DNA from: Melieria omissa
Lineage: Eukaryota > Arthropoda > Insecta > Diptera > Ulidiidae
Length of the DNA stretch: 64,000 nucleotides
NCBI GenBank assembly: GCA_963971225.1
Contig: OZ020269.1
Coordinates: 9,244,201-9,308,200 of the forward strand
Direction of reading: 5' to 3'
Shown here: piece by piece, positions 1-16,035 of the stretch
How positions within the stretch are numbered: position 1 is the stretch's first letter
Layout: each line of letters opens with the position of its first letter
Translations under genes and position numbers: made by a program
The notes under the pieces: generated by a model
What the model was told of the DNA's origin: nothing
The model's database searches: none
Seen by the model: only the letters and a program-made list of their open reading frames with translations

Positions 1-2032
1 TATTTACAACGGCAATTTGCACTTTTGCCGCATTACTTAAACGAGAAATGTACAAATTCTGATTTTATTGCGCTTCCCATTGTTGCTGTCGCCACTGTTG
101 CAGCTGGTGTCGTTGTGCTGGTTTCTTTCAGTGTATAAAGGGGGTTATTAAGTTTAATAACTGAGACGACCTTGTGCCGCGTTTGGATTGGCTGACTGAT
201 TGGTTGGTTGGCTAACTGCTGACACACTCGCACAGTCGCGATGAATTTGAAGTGCAGTCAGCGCCGGTGCCGCGCGCCGGGGGAGGCAGAGCCGACGATG
301 GGTCGCGCGCGGTGGCACATGCAACAAAACATCGACTTTCTGCATTATGTCATGCCATACGGTGTGCTGTGTCAACAGCTGAACGCAAATTAAATTGAGG
401 AAAAAAATCGAAATCAATGTAAATACAACGAAAACAAGTGCTGGTTGTATTGGCAATTGTGTTGTGTTGCGTTGCCAGCGCTGTAAACCACATTTAAGCG
501 GAAGCGCGACAGTTTTTCATTCTCCTTTGTGCTGCTTTTGTTGTTATTGAATTTGTTGTTTGTTTTGTTTTCATTTCACTGATGGTGTTTTTTCCCCCTG
601 CTTATTACGTTATTAGTTCGCAATTCTGTTTGAGCAATTCTCAGCCAATCTGTCTATTAGTGTGATGCTTTTATCGAGTACTAATTTGCGAAATTATCAC
701 AATAATTTACGGCAATGTCAATGTCAATAAATTCCTTTGCTGACCCCCTACAAACGGCCCATTCAGGCACTGAGCAGTTGAGCCCCGTAACCCATTCGCT
801 ATTTTGTTGCCATATCGCACACGCACAACAAAAGTGACACAACTCAACATTTTTGATTTTTCAGGAAACGCAAAAAACCGTTTTGAGCTAAATAAACGTT
901 TTTTTTTTTAATAACGAATACCGTTCAGTAGAATATCCTTACAGATTATGCTTTTTGATAAATTCCAAGAATTTTTTTTTTTATTTTACTCTAGAAGATC
1001 CAAAGTTTTCAGTTGTGACTGTTTTGTTGATATTTTAATTTAATAATTACGGAACTATTTCAAGTTATGCCACTTTTTCTGAATTTAATAATTATAAATG
1101 ACAGTTAAAAAGTTGAAAGAAAAATTTTGAAAATTCATAAATAATTTAAAAAATTAAAAATATATACAAAAATTGTCAGAATTTTGCTTAAAATTAACTT
1201 TAATAAAAATTTATTTCGTCAAAAGTGACACAATTTGAGTTAGGACTCTTTTGCATTGGGCAGCAATCAAATAGCATCAAACTTCTGACATGAAAAGAGA
1301 CCTAACTGTATTTTTGTAACAGTTGAGCTTTTGCTGATTGGTAGATTTATGCATTTTGCACAGTACTAACACATAAACCCGAAAATGAAAAATTTTGAGT
1401 TGTGTCACTTTTGTAGTGCATGTGCGATATGGCAACATGCTACTTTGCGGACGTCTAAACCCTCTGTGGTTTCAAGAATAAATTTTTTGTTGGTCCTTAG
1501 AACGAAATTAAAACTAAATTAAATTAAAAACTGAATATGTATTTAAGTTTAAAGAAGAGAAATATACACGTTTTTTTAATAGTATATCTTGACATATTAC
1601 GAAAGAACAAGGAGAAAAATTAAATAACCTTTTATTTGACGTTTTCTTTCGATTTAGATACTTTTTTAATGAATTAAATTTGACTCAAGTAAATAAAGAA
1701 ATATTCAAATTTTCATTATGCGTAAACAGTTTTATGTTTAAGTAATTATTACAGCCACAACGATGTGGTTGCTCTCATAGAAAAACACTCTAAAATAAAG
1801 GGTCCGAGTATAAAAATTAAAAAAATTTCTTATTCTAACCACAGAGAAGACTGAAACGTATCATTTTTAATTTTAACTTTCCTCAGTAAAAATCGGTAGA
1901 GAAAGGGTTAATCATGGACATTGTTGAAAGTAATGTGTTCACCATATTTTCCCAATTTCAAATAAAAAATATATAGACTTGTATTTTAATTCATAATCTT
2001 ACCACTGCGCCCGCATTCTGTTACCATTTCAG
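1..2032. other. Non-coding stretch upstream of the first visible Asap exon
   Basis: Apart from the inverted-repeat element at 805-1437, I see no conserved coding exon here. About 200-330 is unusually GC-rich for this window and could be a promoter or 5' UTR, but no supported gene start was found. The missing N-terminal Asap exon(s), about 50 residues by comparison with the family, were not found in this stretch and probably lie further left. Confidence 0.4.
805..1437. mobile_element. Non-autonomous TIR element (MITE-like)
   Basis: Two inverted arms of about 48 bp face each other: 806-853 reads GTTGCCATATCGCAC then a run containing AAAAGTGACACAACTCAA, and 1388-1436 is its reverse complement with a few mismatches. 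The interior is AT-rich and has no transposase ORF. The flanks CGCTATTT and TGCTACTT match at 6 of 8 positions and could be a decayed 8-bp target duplication. The superfamily is not clear. It lies in what is probably an Asap intron or upstream region. Confidence 0.65.
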
Positions 2033-5000
2033 CGTCTCGAATTCGATCGCGAAGGCTTAACGAAATTGAAAAAAGCAGTCAAAGCCATACACAATTCCGG
2101 AAATAGTAAGTTTGCCTATGTCTTCCCACGGAAATGTTGACATTCGTTGATGCCATTTCGGCATTTGTCAAAATTTTAGCTCATGTAGATAACGAAATGT
2201 TTCTGGTGCGGGCACTGGAGCGTCTGGGTGGCAAGGTGATCGATCAGGATGAGCCAGATATCGGTGCTGCTTTTCTTAAGTTCTCTGTGGTGACGAAGGA
2301 GCTGAGCGCACTGATGAAAACGCTGGTGAGTTTGCCCATCCACCTTCGACTGTAATTTTGTTATTCTGATTTCGATTTCCATTTTCATGGTTTCCGCTGC
2401 AGATGCAAAACATCAACAACATCATTATGTTTCCGGTTGACTCGATGCTGAAGAATGAGTTGCGTGGTGTCAAGGGCGATATGAAGCGGCCTTTCGATAA
2501 GGCTGCCAAAGATTACGAGGCGAAATTCATCAAAATCGAAAAGGAAAAGAAAGCGCAAGCCAAGGAGGCTGGCATGGTGCGCACGGAAATCGATGCAGCG
2601 GTGGTCGCCGACGAAATGGAGAAGGAACGCCGCTTATATCAGCTACAGACGTGCGAGGTATGTACATCTTTCGCCGACATGTGTGGGCGCCGCGCTTCTG
2701 ACCGCGTCTCCCATCTTTTTTTTCTTCATTCTATTTCGCTATGTGACCAATGGGTTCTCTCTGTGTGTTTGCTGTGCGCACTTTCGCAGTATTTATTGAA
2801 ATATAAGGAAATCAAAACAAAAACTGGCATTGAGTTGCTGCAGCACTTCATCGAGTATTATCACGCGTTAAATAAGTAAGTGCGAGCGTGCTTCGCATTT
2901 CGAATGACTTAACTGATTGTTCCATTTGCCTATTTTGTGAGCAGCTACTTCAAAGATGGCCTGCAAACGATCGAACACTTTGGCACGTACATCAGCGACC
3001 TGAGCGAGAAGCTGCACGTGATCAAGCAGAAGCAGGACGAGGATCGGCGCAGTCTGCTCGACCTGCGAACACTGCTGCGCAGCACGCCTGACTTTGAGCG
3101 GGTGGAGAATGTTCCGACAGACAAGGGGGGCAACAGCACAGGCGGCTACTCGCTGCATCAGTTGCAGGGCGATAAGCATCACGGCGTCACGCGTTCTGGT
3201 CACCTGCTGAAGAAGAGCGAAGGCAAAGTACGCCGCGTGTGGCAAAAACGCCGCTGCCGCGTGACTAGCGATGGTTTTCTGGACATTTGCCATGCGGACG
3301 AAACGAAGCCGCCCACACGCGTCAATCTGCTGACGTGCCAGATCAAACCGGTGCCGGATGATAAGCGTGGCTTTGATCTGATCAGTTGTAAGTTGAAAAG
3401 ATGCACAAATGTGGTACTAGTAGTTGTTATCAATCTCAAACTCATTCCCACAGATAATCGTCCATATCATTTCCAAGCTGAAGATGAGGCCGACCAAAAG
3501 GCCTGGATGGCCGTATTGGTGAATTGCAAGGAGAAGGCATTAGCCAAGGCATTCCAGCATGCAAATCCGCAAATGAGTCCTAGTTTGGTGGAGCTGCAAA
3601 AGACTGTTATACGGTAAGCTATGGAAAGCATCGAATGAACTGTACAACATTTCCGGCATTCTGAGTGCAATCGAACTATTCAAATTAGTTGATCGATTCG
3701 AACACTGAATTTAAGAAATATGACAATAATTTACCATTCACTATTGCAGATACGTCCAAATGCTACCGGGCAATGATCAGTGCTGCGATTGCGGTTCCCG
3801 CAACGATGTCACCTGGATTAGTTTGAACTTTGGCATACTGGTTTGCATACAATGCTCGGGTGTACATCGCGACTTGGGCGTGCATCACTCGCGCATACAG
3901 AGCCTCACGCTGGACAACCTGACCACCGCAAATTTGCTGATTGCTCGTGCCATGGGCAACAACACGCTGAACGACATCATGGAGGCCACGCTGGGCAAGG
4001 GCAAGCTCACACCTGACAGTACAATGTGCGATTTATTGCAGTCTTTATTGCAGATTATTGTCTTATAACACTTTTATTAATTTTTCAGGGAAGACCGCTA
4101 TGACTTTATACGAGCCAAATACGTAGCGAAACGTTACGTGATGCGCACCTGCGCCGACGACAACGATTTGCGTTGTGATCTCGAACAAGCTATTGTGAAC
4201 GCCGATATGAGTCAGCTGTTGCAAGTGTGGGCAGAGGGTGCAGATCTCACCTGCTGTCTGCCGTCGTCAGACGCAGGCGAGACTGCACTTCATTTGGCAG
4301 TGCTCCGTGAAATGGGCTCCACACTACACATTGTTGACTTTCTCATACAGAATATGCCACCAAAGGGCCTAAATAAGGCCACCAATCCGCCAAGCATCAT
4401 CGATGCCATCGGCAAGAATACGGCGCTGCACCTATGTGCACTGCACGATAGACGTGAGTGCATGAAGCTTTTGCTGCGCTCCGGCGCCGACTACGAGCTG
4501 CGCAATTCGCAAGGCAAGACGCCGCTGGACATTGCCAAAGAGATGGGCCACAATGCCTGCAAAGAATTGGTGCGTAGCAGTTTTCTAATCGAAATCAGTT
4601 TTTCATATGAGTTATGTGCAAATTATTTATTTAGATTGATTGTGCCATGAAGCGTGAGAAAAGCGCCTTCGACCACATCAACACCGATTGGAATCTGCCT
4701 AATGAAGATGGTTCCACCGATTTCTCCGACGATGACACAGTCATTGATGAGCGGGTTAGTTAGTGCATAAACATGTCTATTTGTAGAATTGAATGACATT
4801 TGTTTGAATATATTTAAATTTGCTATGTAATTTCTAAATTTGACACAAACTTCAATTTTATATAATTTGCAGAAGTCGCGTTCTCGTCCACCGAGCTTCG
4901 CTGGTGGCGATTCGCCGGTGCTGCGTTCACGTTCCTCAACTTGTGATTCCATACAGAGTGGTTCTAGTCCAATAGCCAACTGCCCGAGTCGACAGTTCAC

Positions 5001-6980
5001 GCTACCGTCCGGAGTGCCCAGCTACAATCAGTCGGCGGGCACTTCACCCAAGCAACACGCCTCGATGGGCCAGTATCTTAGCGGCGTAGGTGGCGGTGGC
5101 GGGGATAATGGCGGCCGCAGTGGTGGAAGTGGCGCCGGTGGTTCCAGTCCAAGCTCGGCTTCTAGCCAAAGTGGCCGTGGTGCGCGCAGCATAGCAAATA
5201 ATGATCTGGTGCACTTGCCGGGTGCACGCAAATCCACCTCCACGGGTTGGTTTGACGTATATATTCGCGAAATTTGTGACTCAGTTTCTCTCTAATTTTA
5301 CAGCCAATATGAATTCGCTTAAGAAGCGCACCGCGCCGGCACCGCCACCCGGCAGTATAGGCAGCAATACCAGTAACTCGTTGTATGGCACCCTGCCGCA
5401 CCCACCACGTCACTCGCAGAACTACGACACGAGCGACATACGCGCCCTGAACAATCATAAAAATCAGTCAATCGATGTTGTGTACGGTACACTGCCGCAC
5501 CTGCGCTCAGTGGACGGCAGTCCGCGCATCAGCGGTGGCCATGGTGGCGGGCACGGCTACTATGATCGTTTCGAGAAGAGCGTCTCGCAAGACCCGGGCG
5601 GCGGCGGCAGCAACGTACTCCCCGTCATGACCACGTTCGGCCACAAACGTTCGCCCAGCGGCGAGTCGGTGAATCGCAATATCCATTTGGCTGGTGCCAA
5701 GTTGGTTTTACCACCAGCTGGCGAAATTCCCACATTGAAGCATGTTGACAAATCGGCATTAACACGCCCGAAAATACCACCACCCGGACCGCCCCAAGGT
5801 GAGTAGGAATTAAATGATGGAATGAATATTTCATTAACTTGCATTTGAACTCATATAACAGAACGCGAAATTGCCAATGGGCAGTCAAACGAGAGCATTT
5901 GCTCCATGGACGAAGGCGGACCTGTTGCGCCACCACGCAAGGTACGAATAAGTAGTTATTTAAAAGTTTACTACAAGTTGCACATAGTCCCAAATGAGAA
6001 GAGGTCTCTAGAAACCAATATGTGTTTTCGTTAAATTGCAGCGCAAGTTAACGAATTTAGTGAGGGTATCGCAGCCGAGTGAAGAGACGGTAAAGGTTGC
6101 ACAAGAATTTTAACGTTTTGCGTTTGTGCTGTTTTGAATTTGTTTCCGCATAGTTATCGCTCATGAATAAGACTCCAATTGTCGGGCTGCCGGTTTGAAC
6201 CAGCAACTAACGAACAACAGCTACGCTTACATTCAAGTCCGAGACTGAATCGAAATAAAGCGAGCGCAAGCAAGATGGATTCTCAAGTCATAATGCCATT
6301 ACGTTTTGTCGCTACGGTGTAATGTTTGCCTGTGCTTTTGACTGCTTTTGAACAAAACCAATTAAAGAAACATACTAATTGTTGCATTCGAGACTAACTG
6401 TTTGTTTTAATATGTACCGAGCAAAGTTAGACTTATCAGAAATGTAAAAAAACGATTTGCTTAACTCAAACCATTCATTGTCTTTCTGATTTGCTTAACT
6501 CAACCCAGCTGATAAATCAATCAGCAAACTACGGTGACTATGAAGCCTGGCACCCGGATGTTGACTCGACGCGTGGCGGCGGCAGTGGCAGCGGCGGTGG
6601 CTTGGATCATTCAGTCGACTCCAATGTGTCCGTGGGCGACAACGACCGCATTAGTGTATCGCCAGACAATCAACTGAAATGCGGCACTGGCAGCAACGCT
6701 GGCAAATTCAATTACGTAAGTCACATTCGGCAAATGTGCAAACAATTTTTAGGTTTTGCTAATATTTGTATTGTCTCGACAGAATGCCCATCGACGCTGT
6801 CGAGCTTTGTACGATTGCGCTGCAGACAACGACGACGAACTGGAGTTTAAGGAAGGCGAAATTTTGATTGTACTCAATGAACGCACCGACGATGAAAATT
6901 GGATGGAGGGCGTCATCGAAGGTGATCCGACGCGGCATGGCATGTTTCCTGTTAGCTTCGTGCACATGTTGCCCGACTAA
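2033..6980 (+). CDS. Asap: Asap: ArfGAP with SH3, ankyrin and PH domains (5' partial)
   Basis: GTPase-activating protein for Arf GTPases, acting at membranes and focal or endocytic sites. Fifteen exons give an open frame of 1146 residues plus stop: 2033-2105, 2180-2325, 2403-2657, 2790-2875, 2945-3387, 3454-3613, 3750-4025, 4089-4569, 4635-4754, 4873-5245, 5304-5798, 5862-5941, 6042-6089, 6509-6715, 6783-6980. Domain order: BAR coiled coil (exons 1-5), PH (about 3181-3540, starting [14 protein letters not shown]), ArfGAP zinc finger (CCDC...CIQC with [16 protein letters not shown], 3760-3920), ankyrin repeats (about 4260-4560), a long Ser/Pro/Gly-rich linker (4873-6700), and a C-terminal SH3 ([16 protein letters not shown]...) ending at the stop. 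All junctions are GT-AG and in frame. The first visible exon starts mid-protein ([16 protein letters not shown]), so the true start is outside or unseen. Exon usage in the linker may vary. Confidence 0.96.
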
Positions 6981-9900
6981 TGCGCCAAACATATGGTAAC
7001 AGCGCGAAGCTTAAACTAACAAAATTGTTAAATATTAGGGAAAGCAGAAGCTTAAAGTGTTTGGTGTGCACTAACATTTTGCTCTACTTGTTTATATGGG
7101 TGTACGTACGTGTTAACCTCACGTACAGATACCTAGTGCCAGTGGCGGACTCAGGGGGGTTTTGGGGTTGAACCCACCCCCCGAAATATTAGGGTCGACT
7201 TTAAAACTACATAAACATTTATGAATATATTATGAATTACTTTTTGAAACCACCCAAAATATTTTTCTGAGTCCGCCCCTGCCTAGTACCAAGCGCGGTT
7301 TGTAAAATGCATTCATAATTGATTGTTAGTTCATTGCCAGTCAAAAATTTAAGAAAAATTTGCATGTACTAAAACCACACCCAGCAGAAAGTTTGAGGAT
7401 CTTTCAATATGACGACTGTGTTTTAAAGTTTCTAAAATGTATCCCAAAACGACGTAGAATAGTTTGCATTTATTTATTTTCAATTTCTCTAATCATTTTC
7501 TGTATTCCAAAAGGTGCAGACATTGACTTATGTAACTATCTTAAAGTAAAGCTTAAAGTAAATTCTAAAGAAACTCAACATTAGTTTAAATCTGTTTCTC
7601 AATATAATTTGCATGCAAGATTCGTAATTAAACTTCCATTGAAATTGCAGCTAATTCTTCAGTTTTTGTTTTCAATTCTATCACCAAATTCTGAAACTTT
7701 CTGCTAGGGAAAATGCGCCAAAACACACCTAAACTCGTGTGCCCGATTTGCCGGAATGAACAAGAATCAAATATGTGTCAGCAAAAGTTTTACGCGCACA
7801 CGGCATTTGTGTCGCATACAGAATTGCACGCTTTGCTTGTGAGCCAATACGCAAAGACGAAGCAAAAGCAAATCAAACAATTTTAGAATGGTAGTGAAAA
7901 ATGTGCTCGGAAGCTAAGCACTTCCGCACCAGAACTTTTCGAATGTTGCATTAGTTATGGGGCTAAGACCAAGTGATCGGCCCGGCAGCCGATGAACCAC
8001 ACCTTTGTGGTTTAGCAGACATTCAGCTGTATTAAAATTGTAATGTGCTGTATTATTCCTATATTAAGTTGAGTGATAATTAAAACAAAAGCTAACTCAT
8101 CACCAAATGGAAGTAAATTGCTTTGACGTTTTGTGACTGCTGCCATAGGAAATCACCAAGCGCTGGGAGCTATTTGACTTGCTAAATACTTTTCGCTGTA
8201 CAAGCTATCACAGACAGCATTTTGGCGGTGGTAAAATCCCAATATGTATTGTGTAAACTTACATTATCACAAAAATTATTTAACAACACAATTTAAAAAA
8301 CACTAATGTTGAAATGTTGAAATATGAAAAGAAAGCCAGCAGAGTTAAACAGATAATGTGTGCAGTGGCAAAACAAAAAAACACAAATTTATTTCCAATG
8401 TTATACTTATGCATACAAAATGAAAAGTTTAACTGTAAATGTATAGTATATTTAAAGTATTAGCGAAAAGGAAAGTGGCCAAGAAGGAAAAAGTGAAGTG
8501 CAGCGAAGCGAAGCGACGAAAGTGTCGGGCGGAAGCAAATCAAATCCACTGTACCTACAGTTGTTTATCAAAGCAAAACAAAACAAAAACAAATTTAACG
8601 CATGTTTCGATTGTTTCCCATTACTCCTATTTTGTGTACTTCCCCCTCATCTGGCTTGTACTGCATTAGTTCCGCATTTACTGCACTGTATTCTGGTCTA
8701 ATGATTTGAATTTTTGTATTAACACTTGTGCTTCATATGTGCGAAGTGCGTTGCGATTGCTTTATTTTTGCATGTGTAAATCATCCTGTACGTGTGTATG
8801 TGGACTCATTTCAGTATTCAGCAAATGTAATCATTACAATTACAGTTTTTACTATATGGTTTAATTAACGAACTTTAATGTGTGTATACAAACGAAATTT
8901 ATAAATTATACGTATTTTATACAATTTAATTTAGCGATTTAGTGAATTTTTATTTTTCATTGATGAATATTTTGTACGAAGTCTCATAACAAGACAAACG
9001 CGTCACCATTTGTATCCTGCTATGCCAACCTCACAACTTATATCACTTGTTAATTTATTATCAAAAACAAATATTATCAAAGACAAGTCAGACAAGCAAA
9101 CACCACACATTCAGGCAGTCCTTGCGCGGGATTGGAAAAAGTTGTGTATGTACGCTCTATTTTTCCTCTGTTTATTCTGTATAAAAATGCAAATAAATAT
9201 ATGAAATGAATGATGAATGAATAAATATTATATTGCAAAATTAAATAAAAATTGAGTATCGTTGGCTTTTTTCTTAACAAAAATATAGTTCAAATTAATT
9301 TTTTGTTTTGAAAACCTGGAATGGGGCAGACCTCTCACTACGGCGCATTTGTCACAAAATATTGTGACAGTATTGGTGACCTTCGAGCGTTATTTAGAAA
9401 CAGATAGGCCGGCATAATGCTGTAGCAAGAATAAATTTAGATCCGTAATTGAAAAATAAACAACGATTTGACCAAACATGTGTACTCATTAAACAGGGGT
9501 ACTCATTAAACAATTTGTACCCCTGTACGGTAACAAATATTTCCCCCGAGTAGCTTTAAACCTTCATTCGGTACATTGATGTGCAACCCTACGAACAGTT
9601 TGGCACTTGCGGCGTCTTGTGCTTGGCAGCATTGGACAGCGAATGTCAGACACAAACACAGGCACGTCAAAGCACAAGCGAAAAAGCACCAGCGATATTT
9701 CAGGCTCGATCTTTGGCAACAGCAGCGGCAGGCATTTCCACGGCCAAAGAAAGAGAAATAGCACACGGATTTTGATCAAAATAGCGCTGCATTTTCATCA
9801 GCCTGAGTTAGTAAAGGAAAATCGACGAGTTGGTAGAACGGCGAACGCTGCAACCGCTAGAAAAAGACAACTGCACAGCAGCTTTTCGGGGGAGGGTGAC

Positions 9901-10219
9901 TGGCCGACCAGCCAACCAACCAAACGACCAATCGACAACATAACACCGAAGTTTAATCAACACAAAAAATTTGAAGCAATTGCAATTGCAGAACAGAATC
10001 GCTAGAACGTACATTTTCAGAGTTACCCTGCACGTTCCTGGTGCTTTGTGTTGCAGGCAAGTCGCCAGCACTGCACCCTGTATGCGTGACTAGTGAGTAG
10101 CCGTTTTGTGTTCGCAATTGGCGTTGTTGCTATTGTTGTTACAGAGTGAGCTGTTTGGTACCGTCCTGCGCCAACGCCTGCACCGTCGCTGCCGCCAGTG
10201 CATTGCGGAGCGGTGAGCT
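6981..10219. other. Asap 3' region and Cul4 upstream region
   Basis: Besides the hAT-like MITE at 7140-7281 I see no conserved coding sequence. AATAAA-type signals cluster near 9190-9250 and could end a long Asap 3' UTR, but other sites are possible. At 9480-9535 a short direct repeat GTACTCATTAAACA is followed by the inverted pair AGGGGTAC/GTACCCCT. About 9590-10219 is richer in GC and probably holds the Cul4 promoter and 5' UTR. Short ORFs here have no recognisable family. Confidence 0.4.
7140..7281. mobile_element. hAT-like MITE, copy 1
   Basis: A 142-bp element with termini CAGTGGCGGACTCAG and, at the right end inverted, CAGGGGCGGACTCAG. It is flanked by CCTAGTGC (7132-7139) and CCTAGTAC (7282-7289), an 8-bp target duplication with one mismatch, the length expected for hAT. 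It has no coding capacity. Related copies are at 34755-34826 and 52232-52363. It sits in the Asap 3' UTR or just downstream. Confidence 0.8.
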
Positions 10220-13586
<3,367 letters not shown>

Positions 13587-14396
13587 GTTCCGGTGAAAAC
13601 AGGTGGCTTCGCCTCAAAACCACATAGACACCAGATCGCAGGCATAGATATATTGAACCACACGCATATAAAAACACATCCACGCATTCAAACGCTGATA
13701 CATTACAACCAATTACACGTTTAGTAAGGACCAGATGAGCTGAACAGTGAGAAGTGCTGGTCTTACTCCTCAAATGTAGCTCAACCCGTCGGAGGGCATC
13801 TCTGAAATGTGAGAAATCTTCGTTTAGCTCCTTTTAGTTTATTATTTTTTGTGTTCACTGGACAACTTGTACAATCGGTGCACCTAAAACGTGAGTACGT
13901 ATATGCTGTGGACGGAGGCGCCCAAAATGGAACGAAGATGGCGTACAATGTTCTTCCGCAGCAGAGAAATTTTAGGAATATATAATTTTTGTAATATTAG
14001 TTCATACTATGCGCGCTTTTTGAATGTATTCGAAAAATAATTATAGTTTTTCTCAAATACCTTTTCCTCGTGTGTCCAGCTGTGAAGCCGAACGGCGTTC
14101 GCACAATGCGGTTTTTTCCTCCCTCGCCTGCCTTGTGCGGTATTCTTTGGCCAATGCGGCATTCTGCGGTTACAGAAATATACACAGAATTTATGCAAAA
14201 AAGAGTTATGTGAAATGGCAAATATTTTTCATATTTAAAAAATTAACAAGAAAAATGGAAAAAACGGAGAAAATACATACATATGTACGCATAGTTTTAA
14301 ATGAGTTGAGAGGAATACACGTGGTTGGCACTAAAAAACTTGTTCTTTTTGATAATTAAAAATAGACATACATATAATTATAAAAATTAAAATATA
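13587..14396. other. Cul4 3' UTR and spacer
   Basis: Nothing coding is recognisable. The first few hundred bases are presumably Cul4 3' UTR. AT content rises sharply after 14170. The next feature is the palindromic Tc1-like element starting at 14397. Confidence 0.4.
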
Positions 14397-16035
14397 CAGC
14401 TGCGGTCAAAATAATAGTAGTACGCATACAACGAAAAGAAAATTAAGAAAAAATAATCTGCTTTTTTTACAAATATTTATTTTGTATTTTTTTTAACAAG
14501 TTATATGTGCTAACAATGCAATCATAAAAGAAAACTTAAGAATTAAACTCAGTTTGGTTTGATTTAAATTAAATGCGTCAAAAGCTCCAAAATATGGACG
14601 GTCAAAAAAATAGTAGTTCGCTTTACTTTCATAAAAATTAAGCAACAATTGTGTTTCATTTTAAAAGATTTTGTGGTTAAATAGTAATAACGTAGTGTTT
14701 CTTCAAATTAGTATTTAGTTGCGTGACTGTTGTTTGGCTATTACTGCAGCACAGAGCCGATGCATTGAAATAACCAAATTTTCATATCTTTCTCTAGGGG
14801 CGTGGTCTACTGCTTCTCAAAGTTGATTATTATTTAAAAGATTATTGTGAGCAACTGCTCTCTTCACGTCACACCACAAATTTTTAATTGTATTGAAGTC
14901 TGGTGATTGTGCGAGCCATTCCATAACCCTAATCCTGCTCTTGCGAAGCCCCTTTCGTGCGACCTTTCTTGTATGCTTTAGGTTATAATCCTGTTGGAAG
15001 ACCCAAAGCATTGGCGTTTTGTCACGGACATACGGTAGCACGATTTCCTGCAAGATTCGTACACATACACATCGATCCATCGTTTTCTTGATCAAATAAA
15101 TAGCGCCACCTCCATAAAACGTAAGACATGCATTTATTTATTCAGCATGTCTTACGTTTTATGGAGGTGGCGCTATTTATTTGAAATACGGTAGCACGAT
15201 TTTCTGCAAGATTCGTACACATACACATCGATCTATCGTTTTCTTGATCAAATAAATAGCGCCACCTCCATAAAACGTAAGACATGCTGAATAAATAAAT
15301 GCATGTCTTACGTTTTATGGAGGTGGCGCTATTTATTTGATCAAGAAAACGATGGATCGATGTGTATGTGTACGAATCTTGCAGGAAATCGTGCTACCGT
15401 ATGTCCGTGAAAACACGCCAATGCTTTGGATCTTCCAACAGGATTATAACCGAAAACATACAAGCAAGATCGCATGAAAGGAGCTTCGCAAAAGCAGGAT
15501 TAGGGTTATGGAATGGCTCGCACAATCACCAGACTTCAATATAATTAAAAATTTGTGGTGTGACGTGAAGAGACAGTTGCTCACAATAATCTTTTAAATA
15601 ATAATCAACTTTGAGAAGCAGTAGACCACGCCCCTAGAGAAAGATATGAAAATTTGGTTATTTCAATGCATCGGCTCTGTGCTGCAGTAATAGCCAAACA
15701 ACAGTCACGCAACTAAATACTAATTTGAAGAAAAATTACGTTATTACTATTTAACCACTAAATCTTTTAAAATGAAACACAATTTTTGCTTCATTTTTAT
15801 GAAAGTAAAGCGAACTACTATTTTTTTGACCGTCCATATTTTGGAGCTTTTGGCGCATTTAATTTAAATCAAACCAAACTGAGTTTAATTCTTAAGTTTT
15901 CTTTTATGATTGCATTGTTAACACATATAACTTGTTAAAAAAAATACAAAGTAAATATTTGTAAAGAAAAGCAGATTATTTTTTCTTAATTTTCTTTTCG
16001 TTGTACGCGTACTACTATTATTTTGACCGCAACTG
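14397..16035. mobile_element. Palindromic (fold-back) Tc1-like element, dead
   Basis: The 1639-bp element starts CAGCTGCGGTCAAAAT and ends with its inverted copy ATTTTGACCGCAACTG, flanked by TA on both sides (14395-14396, 16036-16037), as expected for Tc1/mariner. Its two halves are inverted copies of the 3' part of a Tc1-like transposase gene: minus-strand remnant 14817-15095 with FQQD and SPDFNTIKNLW, and a frameshifted plus-strand mate at 15362-15600. In the intact family the last motif reads PIENLW; here the catalytic Glu is Lys. The centre (15095-15340) holds two further hairpins with the same roughly 36-bp stem, whose 15-nt loops (15131-15145 and 15287-15301) are exact reverse complements of each other. 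Confidence 0.9.
14817..15095 (-). pseudogene. Tc1-like transposase C-terminal fragment
   Basis: About 92 residues of the catalytic domain of a DDE transposase: second Asp in FQQDYNLKHTRKVARKG and the third-acid region SPDFNTIKNLWCDVKR, where Lys replaces the family's catalytic Glu. The DNA-binding N-terminus and first Asp are absent. It is the left arm of the palindromic element; the right arm (15337-15600, plus strand) carries the same stretch with frameshifts and a smaller gap near the end. Not functional. Confidence 0.85.

Noticed and set aside
241..393. 50-codon plus-strand frame beginning MNLKCSQRRC in a GC-rich patch
   Set aside because: No recognisable family, poor start context and no splice partner toward Asap; treated as possible 5' UTR or promoter only.
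8439..8701. Lys-rich and hydrophobic overlapping frames downstream of Asap
   Set aside because: Composition artefact of AT-rich DNA; no conserved motif.
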